64,000 nt of DNA from Coriobacteriia bacterium (lineage in GTDB: Bacteria > Actinomycetota > Coriobacteriia > Coriobacteriales > UMGS124), in assembly GCA_018368455.1 (NCBI GenBank), contig JAGZEG010000005.1:124001-188000 (forward strand), written 5' to 3'. Shown here piece by piece: positions 33,994 to 42,624 of this stretch. The notes beneath the pieces were generated by a model. The model worked only from the letters and a program-made list of their open reading frames with translations. It had not been told where the DNA came from and ran no database searches. Each line of letters opens with the position of its first letter. The first letter of the stretch is position 1. Position numbers and translations under genes: made by a program.

Positions 33994-35457
33994 ATGAAGC
34001 GCACGAATACCGGCGTCGAAGGCGCCCTGATGACCTCTCGCCGCAAGATGCTTGGCTTTGCCGGCACGTTTGCCGCGGCGGCCCTCTCGCTGGGTCTTGC
34101 CGTCGGCGTTCCCGCACTGGCGGCCAATGCCAACTCCTCCGCCAACGATGATGCGGCTGCCACTGCTACGACGGGCGGCACTGGTTCGGCCACGAACACT
34201 GACACGGATTCTGTTTCGCTCGCCCAAGACGTCGCAGCCAAGGCAAGCCCGTCGGTCGGCACCGTCACGGCGGCCATCTCGACGCCCGAGACGCAGGGCA
34301 TGGCCATGGGCAGCTGCGTGCTTATCGATGACCAGGGCAACATCCTGACGAACTACCACGTCATCGAGGGCTCCACGCAGATCCAGGTCAACCTCAACGG
34401 TGCGGACTACGATGCGACGGTCGTTGGGTCCGATCCTTCGAGCGACTTGGCTGTTCTCAACATCACGCCCGACGAGAACACGCCGGCGCCCATCGAGGTC
34501 GGCTCCTCGTCAAATCTGGCGCTGGGAGAGTGGGTCATGACGATCGGCGCCCCTAAGGGTGAGTCCCAGAGCGTCTCGCAGGGCATCGTCTCCGGCCTGT
34601 CGCGCACGGCCTCCTATGAGCTCGGCACGGCGGAGGCCATCTACACCGGCCTCATTCAGACGGATGCCATGATCAACGAGGGCAGTTCGGGCGGTGCGCT
34701 CGTCAATGCCGATGGCGCACTCGTGGGCATCACGACGCTGTCTGCAACAACGTCGGGCGACTGGGCCGGCATGTCCTACGCCATCCCGTCTGACTATGCC
34801 ATGAGCGTCGCGCAGCAGATCATCGAGGACGGTTCCGTCGAGCACCCGTTCGTGGGCGTGACCCTTGGCGATGTGACGCCGTACAACTATCAGGCAACCG
34901 GCTCTGACGCGTATTGGGGCGCTTACATTGGAGAAGTCGTGAGCGGCAGCCCTGCTGAGGAGGCTGGCCTCCAGTCGGGTGACATCATCACGGCTATCGA
35001 CGGCGACGACGTGAGCTCTGCCGATGCCGCTATCATCGCCGTGCGCTCTCACGCGATCGGCGATACGGTGACGTTTACGGTCAATCGCAACGGCAAGAGC
35101 GTTGACGTCGACGTGACGCTGGGCTCGGACTCTGAGAGCACGACGGGCTCCGAGAGCGAGGCGGCTGCCGAGGACACCGGTTCGAACGGTGGCGGCTTCT
35201 CGTTCTTCGGCGGGAATGACGGCTCTAACGGCGGCTCCAACGGCTCCGGTGGCGACACGTGGGGCTGGGGCTGGGGCGGCAACGGCTCTAACGGCGGCTC
35301 GTGGGGCTTCTGGAGCAATCCTGGTTCGGGCTACGGCTCGGGTAGCGGCTATGGCTCGGGGTATGGGTATGACAACGGCTATAGCGAAGGCAGCTATGGC
35401 TACGGTTACGGCTACGGAGATAGCGGGCTCCCTGCCTCCGAGCGTACGAGCGCATAA
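33994..35457 (+). CDS. HtrA/DegP-like serine protease (S1C) with PDZ domain and Gly/Tyr/Ser-rich tail
   Basis: 487 residues, exported. The N-terminus (SRRKMLGFAGTFAAAALSLG) has a twin-arginine before a hydrophobic stretch, so Tat export is possible. A Thr/Asn/Ala linker leads to a trypsin-like protease domain with the triad His122 (TNYHVIEG), Asp151 (SSDLAVL) and Ser232 (EGSSGGALV; SSG where GNSG is usual). A PDZ domain (about 285-375: VVSGSPAEEAGLQSGDIITAIDG) follows. The last 100 residues are Gly/Ser/Tyr/Asn-rich repeats such as GSGYGSGYGYDNGY. Role: quality control or processing of exported proteins. ATG 33994 follows GGAAGGGAG. Nearby phased repeats suggest two-component control. Confidence 0.92.
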   Translation: MKRTNTGVEGALMTSRRKMLGFAGTFAAAALSLGLAVGVPALAANANSSANDDAAATATTGGTGSATNTDTDSVSLAQDVAAKASPSVGTVTAAISTPETQGMAMGSCVLIDDQGNILTNYHVIEGSTQIQVNLNGADYDATVVGSDPSSDLAVLNITPDENTPAPIEVGSSSNLALGEWVMTIGAPKGESQSVSQGIVSGLSRTASYELGTAEAIYTGLIQTDAMINEGSSGGALVNADGALVGITTLSATTSGDWAGMSYAIPSDYAMSVAQQIIEDGSVEHPFVGVTLGDVTPYNYQATGSDAYWGAYIGEVVSGSPAEEAGLQSGDIITAIDGDDVSSADAAIIAVRSHAIGDTVTFTVNRNGKSVDVDVTLGSDSESTTGSESEAAAEDTGSNGGGFSFFGGNDGSNGGSNGSGGDTWGWGWGGNGSNGGSWGFWSNPGSGYGSGSGYGSGYGYDNGYSEGSYGYGYGYGDSGLPASERTSA

Positions 35458-35478
35458 CGACTGATCGATAGGCACGCC

Positions 35479-35587
35479 TGCCCGGCCCGAGCTTCGTGGC
35501 CGGGCATCCACATACGTGCACCACTCCTCCTTTGGGGCAGGGCCGCCGCTCGGGTTTTCGACATCCCGACGGTGGCCCTGCCCTTTT
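35479..35587 (+). terminator. Tandem stem-loops after htrA
   Basis: First stem: TGCCCGGCC (35479-35487) with GGCCGGGCA (35498-35506), no T-run. Second and stronger: 14-nt arms 35535-35548 and 35570-35583 (GGGCAGGGCCGCCG and complement with one G-U), with a further TCGGG/CCCGA pairing in the loop, then TTTT at 35584-35587. The second is a typical Rho-independent terminator. Confidence 0.85.
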
Positions 35588-35589
35588 CT

Positions 35590-36144
35590 TGGCTGGTGCT
35601 GTCTCCCCGGATGGTTCGAAGGCCTCAAGCGGCACGCCCCGTGCGGGGATAGCCGATTTTTGGCCAGGAATGCCGCCCATGAACATGCCCTCTCCTGAGG
35701 TTGTCTCGCGGGATCACATCAGCTTGCACATCGACAATCGCAGGTTCAACATCCAGTAGCAATAACGCCGCATGTCGTAGAGTGTCTTGCCGTCATAGCG
35801 GCAGGATGGCGCCTCCCCTCGAACGAGGGACATACACGAGCTCCGCTCCTGTCCACGGATCGACTTCCGGCGCGCAGGTTCGGGCCATAACGGAGCACGT
35901 ACTGCCCGACGCCCCGCTCTCTGTCGCAAGAAGCCATGTGAGTAGGCTATTCCCCGCCGCACATATTTCTCGCGAGTTTCCGTCGCGCGTCCCCCTCGTT
36001 AGCACTTCGCTTCCGCTTGCGTACATCTGCCTGCGGAAACGCTGGTGTAACGTGTCGAGTTCACCCTTCATCTCGATAGGTAAGAGATGGCCGATCTTGC
36101 GCCCACAAGGTGCAGGACGCGACGAAAAGGCGAGGTGAGAGAGC
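35590..36144. other. Non-coding stretch upstream of amt
   Basis: About 550 bases with no gene that I can support. Base use is less GC-biased than around it, and short open frames exist on both strands, but none has a ribosome-binding site or recognisable sequence. A minus-strand segment near 35,720-35,800 reads LYDMRRYCYWMLNLRL, which looks protein-like and may be a relic. GGTGTAAC (36044-36051) and GTTCACC (36059-36065) form an imperfect inverted repeat 80 bases before amt, a possible nitrogen-regulator site. Confidence 0.4.
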
Positions 36145-37422
36145 ATGTCCGAAATCAGTGCCGGCGACACCGCGTTTATCATCATCTGCGCGTTTCTGGT
36201 GTTCGTCATGACGCTCGGCATTGCCTTCTTCTACGGAGGAATGGTCCGGCGCAAGAACGTGGGTAACACGATGCTCATGTGCACGAGCGTCGCGGGCCTC
36301 ATCAGCGTGCTGTGGGTGGCCGTGGGCTACTCCCTGGCGTTTGGTAGCGGCTTCGCGACGACTGATGCTGCGGGCGAGTCGGTTGCCAACCCGATTCTGG
36401 GCGGCCTTGATCGCCTGTTTCTTTCGGGCATCACGATCGACACGGCGTGGGGCACGATCCCCGAGTTTGTGTTCGCGCTGTTCCAGTGCATGTTCGCTCT
36501 CATCACGATCGCCATCATCTCCGGCGGCATCGTCGAGCGTATGCGCTTCAGCCGCTTCCTCATCTTCATCGCGTGCTGGTTGTTGCTCGTATACGCACCG
36601 CTGGCTCACATGGTGTGGGGCGGCGGCTGGATCGCGACGACGCTCGGCGCGTACGACTTTGCCGGCGGCGACGTCGTGCATATCTCCTCGGGTGTCACGG
36701 CGCTCGTGCTTGCGCTTGTCATCGGGCCGCGCAAGGGCAACGGCAAGCTGACGTATCAGCCACACAACATCCCGTTTGTGCTGCTGGGCACGCTGTTCCT
36801 GTGGTTCGGCTGGTTCGGCTTCAACCCGGGCTCGGCTTTGGCGGCTAACGGTCAGGCTGGCCTGGCATTCGCGACGACGAACACCGCAGCTGCCACGGCG
36901 ATGCTGGCATGGATGTCCGTCGAGCGCCTGTGCACGGGCAAGGTGACGCTGCTCGGCGCGTGCTCCGGTGCGGTTGCGGGCCTCGTGGCCATTACGCCCG
37001 GCGCGGGCTACGTCGATGTGTGGGCGTCGGTCGTCATGGGCGCGATCGTGGGTGTCGTCTGCTACTTCGCGGTATCCAAGCTCAAGAAGCACTTCGGCTA
37101 CGACGACGCGCTCGACGCGTTCGGCGTGCATGGCATCGGCGGCATGTGCGGCACGGTGCTGACTGGCATCTTCGCGAATCCCGCCAACTACAGCGACCTG
37201 ACGGGCCTGCTGTACGGCAACCCGATGCAGGTCGTGGCGCAGCTCGAGTCCGTGCTGTTCGTCATCGTGTTTGCGGGTGTGATGGCGTTCGCCATCGCGA
37301 AGGTCATCCAGCTGGTTGGCGGCCCGCTGCGCGTCACGGAGCGTCAGGAGGCCGTGGGCCTGGACGTGTCCGAGCACGGTGAGCCTGCGTACCCTGCGTT
37401 CAGCGGTATGGATCTCAACTAA
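36145..37422 (+). CDS. amt: Ammonium transporter
   Basis: A 425-residue Amt/MEP channel with about eleven hydrophobic segments. The pore twin histidines are in GGDVVHISSG and DAFGVHGIGG; FYGGMVRRKNVGNTMLMC, the CWLLLVYAPLAHMVWGGG segment and WFGWFGFNPGSAL are further family hallmarks. The C-terminal tail that PII regulators act on is present. ATG 36145 follows GAGGTGAGAGAG. The PII gene starts 37 bases after its stop, the usual amt-glnB/glnK operon for nitrogen-limited growth. Confidence 0.97.
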   Translation: MSEISAGDTAFIIICAFLVFVMTLGIAFFYGGMVRRKNVGNTMLMCTSVAGLISVLWVAVGYSLAFGSGFATTDAAGESVANPILGGLDRLFLSGITIDTAWGTIPEFVFALFQCMFALITIAIISGGIVERMRFSRFLIFIACWLLLVYAPLAHMVWGGGWIATTLGAYDFAGGDVVHISSGVTALVLALVIGPRKGNGKLTYQPHNIPFVLLGTLFLWFGWFGFNPGSALAANGQAGLAFATTNTAAATAMLAWMSVERLCTGKVTLLGACSGAVAGLVAITPGAGYVDVWASVVMGAIVGVVCYFAVSKLKKHFGYDDALDAFGVHGIGGMCGTVLTGIFANPANYSDLTGLLYGNPMQVVAQLESVLFVIVFAGVMAFAIAKVIQLVGGPLRVTERQEAVGLDVSEHGEPAYPAFSGMDLN

Positions 37423-37459
37423 GGTGCGAGTGCCCTAGGCACGAGGAAGGAGATTCGAC

Positions 37460-37840
37460 ATGAAGAAGATCGAGGCGATCGTCCGTCCCGAGGTCATCGA
37501 GGACATCAAGAACGCGCTGTTCGCGGCTGATATCGAGGGCATGACGATCTCGCAGGCACTGGGCGCGGGCAACCAGCACGGGTGGACGGAGTACTACCGC
37601 GGCACCGAGGTGCTCGTGCAGATGCGCGCCAAGGTGAAGATCGAGATCGTGCTGCCTGACGACGAGGTCGACACCGTCGTGGATACGATCATCGGCTCGG
37701 CGAAGACCGGGACGGATGGCGAGGTCGGTGACGGTAAGATCTTTATCTACCCGGTCGAGGAGGCCATCCGTATCCGTACGGGCGAACGTGGCGACGCGGC
37801 CATCCTGACGAGCAAGAAGGTCGCGGCCGGCGCGGCGTAA
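37460..37840 (+). CDS. glnB: PII nitrogen regulatory protein lacking the T-loop tyrosine
   Basis: A 126-residue PII signal protein (usual 112), cytoplasmic trimer that senses ATP/ADP and 2-oxoglutarate and blocks Amt. Core motifs are standard: MKKIEAIVRPEVIEDIKNAL, KVKIEIVLPDDEVDTVVDTI, GDGKIFIYPVEEAIRIRTGERGDAA. The T-loop reads EYYRGTEVLVQM: position 51, the Tyr that is uridylylated or adenylylated in many bacteria, is Val. Two or three residues are inserted in the B-loop region (TGTDGEVGDGK), and 14 extra residues lie at the C-terminus. ATG 37460 follows AAGGAGA. Regulation by covalent modification at 51 is therefore ruled out; effector binding may remain. Confidence 0.95.
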   Translation: MKKIEAIVRPEVIEDIKNALFAADIEGMTISQALGAGNQHGWTEYYRGTEVLVQMRAKVKIEIVLPDDEVDTVVDTIIGSAKTGTDGEVGDGKIFIYPVEEAIRIRTGERGDAAILTSKKVAAGAA

Positions 37841-37871
37841 GGGACGTCCGAGGCATAGCGAGCTCCGTCTG

Positions 37872-37909
37872 GGTCCCGCGCCTCTCGAGAGGGAGGCGCG
37901 GGACCTTTT
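37872..37909 (+). terminator. Rho-independent terminator after glnB
   Basis: A perfect 13-bp stem (37872-37884 GGTCCCGCGCCTC with 37893-37905), 8-nt loop, then TTTT at 37906-37909. It ends the amt-glnB operon. Confidence 0.92.
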
Positions 37910-38956
37910 GCGTCACATGGCCGATGATGTGGGCGAAGGGGTGTCTGCGCGGGGGGACCGTCCCCGGTGCGCCTTCGTTTACTGGGCGCGATTTTCGGTT
38001 GTGCCAGGTTTTGCAAACGGAGCTCCCAAAAATGGCCTCGAATTGCGGACGTGCTAGGTTTGTAGGCTCGATGTCACTGCCTGTGTGCTATGCGCCTAGA
38101 GAAACCTGCAGGTAGAAGAGCTGTATGTCTTGAGGTGCCCTCGTCTTGCGCGAAAAAGGACGGCGCAAACCTAGCACTACCGTAATTCGCGCCCATTTCT
38201 AGCCCCGCATTTTGCAAGACCTGGCATAACCGTAGAATTCGGCCAAGTCTCTCTGCCTCGGTTTCTTGGGCTAGCCGAAGATCCAGGCGATGCTTTCGAC
38301 TACAAGTCTATCGCTGCCCGTTGCGTCGGTTTGCTGGACGGCTGGGTGCCGGTCTCATCTCGGGTGCTGCCTCTCGGCGGGCCACTTTCAAGCAGTTGGG
38401 TGGAAGAACCGCCTGAACGGCGTCGCGCACCGGCACCTGTGCGGTGTTGCAGGGGCCAGTTTGCACGAAATCGGCCCGTGATGGCCTGGAAAGCCGTCTG
38501 TGTATGGCGCATACCGATATGCCCTGCTGGTGCGGCTCCCTTTTGAGGCCGTCGGCCTGGCTTTAGGGTGTCGTGCATGTACATGATCGACTTTTTTGCC
38601 CAAAAATCGAGCCTTCGCCTGCAGAAGCCCAAGTCGCCGGCTCTGATCGCTTCATTGTTGCGGCGCTTAGGCTGTTTCGGGGCGAATCGATCCACGCTGG
38701 CCTTGCGGATCGTGGATGGCGTGCTTTTCGATGGCTTGCTAGGCGATTGGAAACAGACGGCGTGATGTTTCCGACGCCTGCGGCCCGTTGGGGTCATTCT
38801 GTCGGGCGAGCTCTGGCCAAATGAGGCCCGTCTGCGCGAGGAATCCCGAATCTCTTTTCTGCTGGTTGCAGGCGGAATGGCTTGTCCATGCGTCACAATG
38901 GGACGCGTTGCTTTCGTTGGTTTGCGGTATCGTGGGCCGTAGGGGGAGGGATGTGC
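37910..38956. other. About 1 kb non-coding region upstream of the GT4-GT2 gene
   Basis: No gene is supported here: open frames are short, lack ribosome-binding sites and resemble nothing I know. It contains the large inverted repeat listed separately (37992-38236) and, at 38584-38617, an AT-rich hairpin (TCGA, T-run, GCCC, A-run, TCGA). The remainder has lower GC than its flanks and several short GC-rich self-complementary runs. It may hold the promoter of the glycan genes downstream, but I cannot point to one. Confidence 0.5.
37992..38236. repeat. Imperfect inverted repeat with about 72-nt arms
   Basis: Left arm 37992-38063 and right arm about 38164-38236 are reverse complements at roughly 70% of positions, around a 100-base spacer. 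Best conserved are GTGCCAGGTTTTGCAAA (38001-38017) against TTTGCAAGACCTGGCAT, and GTGCTAGGTTTG (38051-38062) against CAAACCTAGCAC. Each arm so carries two copies of a GTGCYAGGTTT motif, four in total. The spacer includes the palindrome ACCTGCAGGT. Looks like a palindromic intergenic element or miniature mobile element. Confidence 0.7.
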
Positions 38957-41098
38957 ATGCGTCGCGTTCTGTGCTTTTGCGAAAAGTGGGAGTCTGGCGG
39001 TATCGAGGCATTCCTCACGAGTGTCTACGAACGCATGGATCTTTCTGACCTCCGTATCGATATCGTGACGTGCCAGTACGCGCCGGGCATCTATGACGAG
39101 CGTCTTGCGCGGGTGGGCCTGAGCGTGCGCGTTCTATCTGGTAGCGTGCGCAAGCTGGGTCGTAATCTCAGGCTGTATCGAGAGCTGCTCGCCAAAGAAC
39201 GCTATGACGTAGCGCACCTGAACCTGTATGAGGGCGCGGGCCTGCTCTTCGCAGCAGAGGCACGTCGCGCGGGCGTTCCCAAGATTATCGTCCACAGCCA
39301 TAACACCGACCTGCATCCCGGTATGCTTCGTTCCCTTAAGCTGGCGGTGCACCGCAGTTTTGTGCGGCGGTATGCGGGGCAGTCCGATGTGCGCTGGGCG
39401 CCGTCGGAGGTGGCAGCGCGCTTCTTGTTCGGCGACCTGCCCTGGACGCTTTTGCTGAATGGCATCGAGCCGGGGCGATTCGCGTTTGACGCTGAGGCAC
39501 GCACCAAAGAGCGCGCGGCGCTGGGTGTTTCCGAGGATCAGCTGCTCTTGGGCTGCGTGGGACGCTTGTGCGCCCAGAAGAATCAGGCTTTCTTGATAGA
39601 TCTGCTCGCGGAGATCCCCCGCGCAGCTTTGCTCCTTGTGGGTAAAGGCGAGGACGAGTCGATGCTACGGGTCCTCGTTGCCGAGAGGGGCGTGGTGGAC
39701 CGCGTGATATTCGCGGGGACGATCTCGGATGTGGCCCCGCTCTACAGCGCGATGGACGTCCTGTGCGTCCCCTCGCTTTTTGAGGGGCTCGGTATCGTGG
39801 CGATCGAGGGCCAGGCGGCTTGCTTGCCGGTTCTTTGCTCACCAGCGGTTCCTCCCGAGGCTCACGTGACCGAGCTCTGCGAGTACCACGAGCTCGGACA
39901 TAACGCGTGGGGAGAGCGCTTGGCTAAGATGACGGCTGATCCCGGTGCGCGCGAACGGCTCTCAAAGGACGTGCGGAGCCGTCTCGCCCTGGCGGGGTAC
40001 GACATCCAGGATACGGCGAGAAAGATCTGGACGTCGTACTGCAACGACGGGGGCATCGGCAAGGAGCATGGGGAATCTCGTTTGGACGCAATACCTGGCA
40101 GGACGCGCATGGATTCTGATGACACGGGCGGCTGTTTGGCAGATGCCCTCGTCAGCATCATCGTTCCCGTCTACCAGGTTGAGCCCTATCTTGCGGACTG
40201 CCTTGATAGTCTGCTAGCGCAAACATACAGCAATCTGGAGATCATCCTGGTGGATGACGGCTCAACTGACGGAAGCGGTAAGCTGTGCGATGCCTATGCA
40301 GAGCGTGACGGGCGCGTTAGAGTCATACATCAGAAGAACGCCGGTCTCTCTGCCGCCCGCAATGCGGGCTTGGACATCGCTCGGGGAGATTATTACGCTT
40401 TCGTGGACAGCGACGACGTCGTAAGCCCGTTCTTTGTCGAGACGCTGCTGGGCCTGGATGCCGATATCGCCCAGTGTGGTTTCTCTACCGAGGAAGAGGG
40501 GCTGGCGCCTGACGACCAGTGCTTGCCTGACAGCGTAGAAAGGCTGTCTGGCCGTGACGCGTGTGAGGCTCTCGCGCGAGACCGAACGGGCTCATACACC
40601 GTCGTTTGGAACAAGCTGTTTAGGCGGCGCGTGTTCGATGACCTGAGGTTTCCCCAGGGCAAACAGCACGAGGACGAGTTTGTGAGCTGGCAGGCCTTCT
40701 GGAGCGCGTCTCGCGTCGCCATAACGGAGGCTCCGCTTTACTTCTATCGCCAGCGGCCTGAGAGCATCATGGGCCGAGGAGTGAGTGAGAAGAGCTTTGA
40801 TGCAATCGATGCGTTGAAGGAGCGCAAGGAGTTCTATCATCTTCAAGGGGACAAGCAGCTAGAAGACCTGACAGCCGCGACGCTGTGCCATCGCATCCAG
40901 GCTATTGCCCTGGATTATCGGGATGCCGACGGGAAGCAGCGCGGTCTTACGGCGGTTCTTCGACTCTCGTTCGGTGAAGCACTTCGCTCTCCCTATGTGT
41001 CCCTGCGCTCTAAGTTGATTTTAGCTATTCGTATGTTCAGGCTGTCTTTAACGCAAAGGCTTGCTTGTGATAATCGTAGCAACGCGACGAATAGATGA
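38957..41098 (+). CDS. Two-domain glycosyltransferase: GT4 (GT-B) fused to GT2 (GT-A)
   Basis: 713 residues. The N-terminal half is a GT4 retaining enzyme similar to EpsF-type proteins: WESGGIEAFL at the start, KIIVHSHNTD, GCVGRLCAQKNQAFLIDLL, GKGEDESML and the donor-binding PSLFEGLGIVAIEGQ (E-x7-E type). The C-terminal half (from about residue 400) is a GT2 inverting enzyme: SIIVPVYQVEPYLADCLDSLLAQ, VDDGSTDGSG, NAGLSAARNAGLDIARGDYYAFVDSDD. One protein could thus add two successive sugars. ATG 38957 is preferred, seven bases after GGAGG in an AGGGGGAGGG run; ATG 38951 sits too close. It opens the second glycan block. Confidence 0.88.
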   Translation: MRRVLCFCEKWESGGIEAFLTSVYERMDLSDLRIDIVTCQYAPGIYDERLARVGLSVRVLSGSVRKLGRNLRLYRELLAKERYDVAHLNLYEGAGLLFAAEARRAGVPKIIVHSHNTDLHPGMLRSLKLAVHRSFVRRYAGQSDVRWAPSEVAARFLFGDLPWTLLLNGIEPGRFAFDAEARTKERAALGVSEDQLLLGCVGRLCAQKNQAFLIDLLAEIPRAALLLVGKGEDESMLRVLVAERGVVDRVIFAGTISDVAPLYSAMDVLCVPSLFEGLGIVAIEGQAACLPVLCSPAVPPEAHVTELCEYHELGHNAWGERLAKMTADPGARERLSKDVRSRLALAGYDIQDTARKIWTSYCNDGGIGKEHGESRLDAIPGRTRMDSDDTGGCLADALVSIIVPVYQVEPYLADCLDSLLAQTYSNLEIILVDDGSTDGSGKLCDAYAERDGRVRVIHQKNAGLSAARNAGLDIARGDYYAFVDSDDVVSPFFVETLLGLDADIAQCGFSTEEEGLAPDDQCLPDSVERLSGRDACEALARDRTGSYTVVWNKLFRRRVFDDLRFPQGKQHEDEFVSWQAFWSASRVAITEAPLYFYRQRPESIMGRGVSEKSFDAIDALKERKEFYHLQGDKQLEDLTAATLCHRIQAIALDYRDADGKQRGLTAVLRLSFGEALRSPYVSLRSKLILAIRMFRLSLTQRLACDNRSNATNR

Positions 41099-41207
41099 TT
41101 CAGAGTATGCAACGCTTTTGGTGTTTCGCTTACTAAACCGAAAAGCTTTGAATGCATTTTGGCGGTCTACATTCCGTGAAGTGAATAGTTGTCGGGTAAT
41201 CTAGATG

Positions 41208-41240
41208 AGTTGAATTTTGCCTAATACATATAATTCAACT
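41208..41240 (+). promoter_or_regulatory. Palindrome over a TATAAT box upstream of ugd
   Basis: A perfect 9-bp inverted repeat (AGTTGAATT 41208-41216, AATTCAACT 41232-41240) overlaps a consensus -10 TATAAT (41229-41234). The left arm contains TTGAAT, 13 bases upstream of it, too close for a standard -35. It is either an operator across the promoter or a leader hairpin. It lies about 67 bases before the ugd start. Confidence 0.6.
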
Positions 41241-41306
41241 GGAGAATTCTTGCGCGATGGGGCGCTCTTGTTTTTTGTGAACGCCTTGGTTGGATGGGAG
41301 ATGTGT

Positions 41307-42488
41307 ATGTCACTGAAGATTGCAGTTGCTGGCGCGGGCTATGTGGGCCTTGCGAATGCCGTCATGCTGGCACGCCATCACGAAGTTCGCCTCGTTGATG
41401 TTGTCCCGGAGAAAGTCGAGCTCATCAACCAGGGGACTTCTCCCATTATTGACCGTGAAATCTCGGAATATCTAGGCAAAAGCGATCTGAACTTAACGGC
41501 GACGCTAGATGCGCCCTCCGCATATACCGGAGCCGATATAGCTTTCATTGCTACACCTACAAATTACGACGAGGAAACTCACGCTTTTGATACCTCTTCT
41601 GTCGAAGCGGCATATCGCGCAATTCGCGCGGTGAACATCGCATGCCCGATCGTTATCAAGTCGACCGTTCCGATTGGGTATACCCAACGCCTGCGCGAAG
41701 AGGCGTCCGATGACGCGATTCTGTTTTCTCCCGAATTCTTGCGGGAGGGCAAGGCCCTGTATGACTGTCTGCACCCCTCGCGTGTCATTGTCGGCGCGGC
41801 CGACAAGAATGATCCTCGTGCCCGACAAGCGGCCGATCTTCTTGTTGAAGGAGCGCTTGACGAGAATGTTCCCGAGCTGGTTATGCAGTCCACCGAGGCG
41901 GAGGCTGTCAAACTTTTTGCCAACACGTATCTCGCCCTGCGCGTAAGCTACTTCAACGAGCTGGATACGTTTGCTGACGTGCGAGGGCTTGATGCACGGT
42001 CAATCATCGATGGCGTCTGCCTCGATCCACGCATTGGCGGCCACTACAACAATCCGTCCTTTGGCTATGGCGGCTACTGCTTGCCCAAGGACACGAAGCA
42101 GCTGCTGGCCAACTACGACAACGTTCCGCAGAACCTCATGCAGGCCATTGTTGACTCGAACCAAACGAGGATGGCATACATCGCTGAGACCATATTGCGA
42201 AACAATCCGAAGGTTGTCGGCATCTATCGACTCACAATGAAGTCAAATTCCGACAACTTCCGCCAGTCTTCGATTCAGGGCGTCATCAAGGAGCTGCGCA
42301 GGCGTGGTGCGACGATTCTGATCTACGAGCCTATGGCCCAGGGGGCGGAGTTCATGGGTCTCGAGGTTACGAAGGATCTGGAGGACTTTAAGCGCCGTAG
42401 CGATGCGATTGCAGCAAATCGCATGTCGCCCGAGCTGTGCGACGTTGCAGATAAGGTGGTCACGCGCGACCTGTTCAAACGGGACTAA
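41307..42488 (+). CDS. ugd: UDP-glucose 6-dehydrogenase
   Basis: Oxidises UDP-glucose to UDP-glucuronate with 2 NAD. 393 residues, close to the short streptococcal HasB-like form. NAD fold AVAGAGYVGLANAVMLA at the start, FIATPTNYDEETHAFDTSSVE, KSTVPIGYTQRL, SPEFLREGKAL, and catalytic Cys258 in GYGGYCLPKDTKQL. ATG 41307 follows GGATGGGAG; in-frame codons up to 41217 are not conserved. It stands at the edge of the AT-rich segment and supplies glucuronate (or derived sugars) to the surface glycan. Confidence 0.96.
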   Translation: MSLKIAVAGAGYVGLANAVMLARHHEVRLVDVVPEKVELINQGTSPIIDREISEYLGKSDLNLTATLDAPSAYTGADIAFIATPTNYDEETHAFDTSSVEAAYRAIRAVNIACPIVIKSTVPIGYTQRLREEASDDAILFSPEFLREGKALYDCLHPSRVIVGAADKNDPRARQAADLLVEGALDENVPELVMQSTEAEAVKLFANTYLALRVSYFNELDTFADVRGLDARSIIDGVCLDPRIGGHYNNPSFGYGGYCLPKDTKQLLANYDNVPQNLMQAIVDSNQTRMAYIAETILRNNPKVVGIYRLTMKSNSDNFRQSSIQGVIKELRRRGATILIYEPMAQGAEFMGLEVTKDLEDFKRRSDAIAANRMSPELCDVADKVVTRDLFKRD

Positions 42489-42624
42489 GGGCGGAGCGCT
42501 GAAGCGAGGCCGAGATCCAGGCAACTGCGAGCCCTTCTGGGGAAGAGACGATTTACTGGCTTCTTGGCGCAGCATGTAGAACGTCAGACCAGGCGTGTTT
42601 TGCGCGAGCGGCAAAGGAGAGTGC

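Noticed and set aside
35700..36138. Possible protein genes on either strand upstream of amt
   Set aside because: No ribosome-binding site, no conserved motif, and protein-like segments fall in different frames; at most a decayed gene.
37910..38300. CRISPR array
   Set aside because: The repeated motif occurs as inverted pairs with irregular spacing, not as regularly spaced direct repeats; no cas genes are near.
38250..38900. Short open frames between the inverted repeat and the GT4-GT2 gene
   Set aside because: Codon composition is not gene-like and none has a supported start.
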